Assembly (NCBI GenBank): GCA_029210725.1
Contig: JARGFM010000006.1
Location: 83,028 to 147,027 of the forward strand
Reading direction: 5' to 3'
Length of the DNA: 64,000 bases
Source: Bacteroidales bacterium
GTDB taxonomy: Bacteria; Bacteroidota; Bacteroidia; Bacteroidales; GCA-2748055
Part shown: positions 62,563 to 64,000 of the stretch, piece by piece
How positions within the stretch are numbered: the first letter of the stretch is position 1
Layout: each line of letters starts with the position of its first letter
Translations under genes and position numbers: made by a program
Notes under the pieces: generated by a model
Told to the model about the DNA's origin: nothing
The model's database searches: none
Seen by the model: the letters and a program-made list of their open reading frames with translations, nothing else

Positions 62563-63567
62563 TCACTTGATATATTGTAAGTCATTTGCTAATATCTCAT
62601 TTGCGATTTGAATATTTCGTTCGACTCCACTACCTACTAGATCAGCGTAAATTAATAGTTCCGGAACCACTCCTGGCAGTGTACCCATATTACTCTCATC
62701 CCAGAATATTTCCAGTATCTCCAAATTGCCGGATTCATTTAGAATCAGCCTAAGGTCTCTTGCAAATTCCTTCCAATTCTGGTCTGTATATAATGTGAAG
62801 TTTTTAGGATTTAGATTCATGGTTTTTAGTGCTGCAGCAGTCTCTCCTCCCCAAAGAACTCTACCCTTTGAATTCTGTATAGGTAGATCCTGCCAGTTAA
62901 TATAATCACCGGCAAACTCAAAATCCATCCTTTTAATAGCCAGGCGAGGTCGCAGTACATCAAAATATGAGATAATCCATCTGTCAAGCAGCAATCTGAG
63001 GTTCTTTAAATGTCTCCCGCCTCCAGCCTTCAGCACAAAATTCAGACTTTCTAACTCAGTTAAAATATTGCTTACGGAACCAACTGAAATTCCCGATAAT
63101 TCTGATAATCGCCTGTTAGGTAAATGGATAATATCAGGATTACACAACAATAAAAATATTAGTTTTATTCCCGACTCCCTGAATGCTCTCGCCTGCTTTG
63201 TCAATAAAGGGTTATATATCTTTTGACCTGAAATAAATACCAGAAGTTCTGCATTTCTAACATAGGTATTTCCTGATCCATCCAAATAGTTGATTCCGTT
63301 TTGTCTGAGCTCATCAGCTACTTCCAGGGCTATATAATTAGAAATAATTATTATTGGCTGATCTATTCGTTTTTCAAGTTCTTTTACCTGTTGCAACACA
63401 ATCCCTTTACTGGAAACTCTTATCTCTTTCCAGGCTGCAACCCTGTAATCAACTTGTCTGATTGTAAGCTGATAATCATCTTTCAATCTTTCAATTGACA
63501 CCTCATTTTGAATGCCTGATAACTGGCCGAAATTATTTACAGCATCATATACATATCTGTCTTTCAT
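62563..63567 (-). CDS. AbiEi-family antitoxin-like winged-helix protein
   Basis: 334 residues from MKDRYVYDAVNNFGQLSG (an ATG two codons earlier also exists). An N-terminal region includes LEVADELRQNGINYLDGSGNTYVRN; a winged helix follows with LPNRRLSELSGISVGSVSNILTELESLNFVLKAGG (middle is the helix-turn-helix). The C-terminal half, with GRVLWGGETAAALKTMNLNPKNFTLYT, resembles the AbiEi antitoxin domain. Type IV antitoxins repress their own operon and counter the nucleotidyltransferase without direct binding. It comes before the AbiEii-like gene, the usual order. Confidence 0.78.
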   Translation of the reverse strand: MKDRYVYDAVNNFGQLSGIQNEVSIERLKDDYQLTIRQVDYRVAAWKEIRVSSKGIVLQQVKELEKRIDQPIIIISNYIALEVADELRQNGINYLDGSGNTYVRNAELLVFISGQKIYNPLLTKQARAFRESGIKLIFLLLCNPDIIHLPNRRLSELSGISVGSVSNILTELESLNFVLKAGGGRHLKNLRLLLDRWIISYFDVLRPRLAIKRMDFEFAGDYINWQDLPIQNSKGRVLWGGETAAALKTMNLNPKNFTLYTDQNWKEFARDLRLILNESGNLEILEIFWDESNMGTLPGVVPELLIYADLVGSGVERNIQIANEILANDLQYIK

Positions 63568-63697
63568 GATCATGTACTTTTGTTGATCATTAAATCAAAA
63601 AGCAAGTATTATGACTACAAATATTCGGTACATTAATGGATGATTGCCTTTTGATTTTCAAGAGGTGATGAAAATGAAAGATACCCATCTGGTAACT
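63568..63697. other. A/T-rich intergenic region upstream of the AbiE-like genes
   Basis: 130 bp between two minus-strand genes. It should hold the promoter of the AbiE-like operon, but no clear TAnnTTTG box or palindrome was recognised. Confidence 0.3.
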
Positions 63698-64000
63698 CTA
63701 GTTGCCCTTCTCCAGGAAACGTTCAATATCCCGGATCTTTCCAAATATGACCATAATGTCATCTTTTCGTAAATGGCTGTCTGCTTTTGCAATATTTTTA
63801 ATTTGATTTGTCTTGATCTTAATTCCCAGGAAGCTTTTATCAATCTCCCGGGAAATAATAGCCAGAACTGTGATATCAAACTCAGAACGGATATTTGACT
63901 CGCTTAGAATCTTTCCATCATACCTTTCCGGAACAGTAATCTTGACTATGCTGTAATCCGCTGAGAGTTCAAACGTATCTATCAGACCTTCCGTAGTTAA
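63698..64000 (-). CDS. TrkA/KtrA-type potassium uptake protein, C-terminal part (5' end outside window)
   Basis: The frame enters from the window edge and ends at TAG 63698-63700, giving 100 residues: LTTEGLIDTFELSADYSIVKITVPERYDGKI (middle is diagnostic), SNIRSEFDITVLAIISRE, and the end LRKDDIMVIFGKIRDIERFLEKGN. This is a TrkA-C (RCK C-terminal) domain that binds ligands to gate potassium transporters. The N-terminal NAD-binding domain must lie beyond the window. The membrane subunit gene is not visible. Confidence 0.85.
   Translation of the reverse strand, partial: LTTEGLIDTFELSADYSIVKITVPERYDGKILSESNIRSEFDITVLAIISREIDKSFLGIKIKTNQIKNIAKADSHLRKDDIMVIFGKIRDIERFLEKGN

Noticed and set aside
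63658..63879. 73-codon minus-strand frame at the window end
   Set aside because: It overlaps in another frame the clear TrkA-C reading that ends at 63698.
60021..64000. A complete integrative element with integrase
   Set aside because: I found no tyrosine or serine recombinase, relaxase or transposase in this part, so only the repeats and gene content are reported.

Overview
The window looks like a chromosomal stretch from a member of the Bacteroidota, probably close to Bacteroidales/Marinilabiliales. The support is: several promoters of the TTTG-N19/21-TAnnTTTG type (upstream of rpsP, asnB, the TetR gene and the blaI-like gene), an almost complete lack of Shine-Dalgarno sequences, a type IX secretion sorting domain, BlaR1-TonB signalling fusions, a ribosomal protein S16 with an Asp/Glu-rich tail, and methylmalonyl-CoA mutase of the propionate/succinate pathway. 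No rRNA and no recognisable transposase or integrase were seen. Most of the window is dense housekeeping DNA with short operons.

Layout. 1-1.5 kb: YifB/ComM-like ATPase, cut by the window edge. 1.9-4.1 kb: BlaI-type repressor and M56/TonB sensor behind three phased 20-bp repeats. 4.1-10.9 kb: gmhA, a small membrane protein, mutL, two rhomboid proteases, an EEP-family phosphodiesterase, a DUF434 protein and a SPOR lipoprotein. 10.9-13.4 kb: two 6-phosphofructokinases with pyrophosphate-type residues. 13.5-18.8 kb: an overlapping operon yidD-znuA-znuC-znuB-dapD-glycosyltransferase-threonylcarbamoyl-AMP synthase. 18.9-21.5 kb: a frameshifted head-GIN adhesin gene, rimM, rpsP with a repeat tail, and a mini-protein that is little more than a T9SS sorting domain. 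21.5-26.2 kb: a DnaE polymerase with a fused proofreading exonuclease, then thioredoxin. 26.2-32.0 kb: TPR/caspase protein, ribD, and prmC-recX-prfB, the last with a programmed +1 frameshift.

32.0-35.6 kb: a sulfur module (sulfide:quinone reductase-like flavoprotein, DUF1641, TusE/DsrC-like, DsrE-like) divergent from a Crp/Fnr regulator, with two FNR-like palindromes between them. 35.7-39.2 kb: two tandem secreted M14 carboxypeptidase homologues, the first lacking its zinc ligands. 39.4-41.0 kb: asnB. 41.1-46.9 kb: a TetR-controlled envelope export operon (outer-membrane protein, ABC ATPase, two FtsX permeases, LolA-like protein). 46.9-53.6 kb: TIM-barrel protein, a two-component system, VPS10/sortilin-like protein, ArsC/Spx-like protein and a CAP-like lipoprotein. 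53.6-59.9 kb: fumC, methylmalonyl-CoA mutase small and large subunits, MBL-fold hydrolase.

60-64 kb is the accessory part. tRNA-Glu(UUC) is followed by a DUF4143 AAA ATPase gene, and 1577 bp further on a perfect 46-bp copy of the tRNA 3' end plus its terminator recurs. This resembles an att-flanked insertion without an integrase. Beyond it lies an AbiE-like type IV toxin-antitoxin pair whose nucleotidyltransferase gene seems to be interrupted by an in-frame stop, and then the C-terminus of a TrkA/KtrA-type potassium protein cut by the window edge.

The strongest candidates for something undescribed are the tRNA-Glu-flanked ATPase unit, the FNR-box-controlled sulfur module, the phased operator array of the BlaI/TonB-sensor pair, and the active/inactive M14 pair. 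All functional assignments are from reading motifs by eye; no database search was run.
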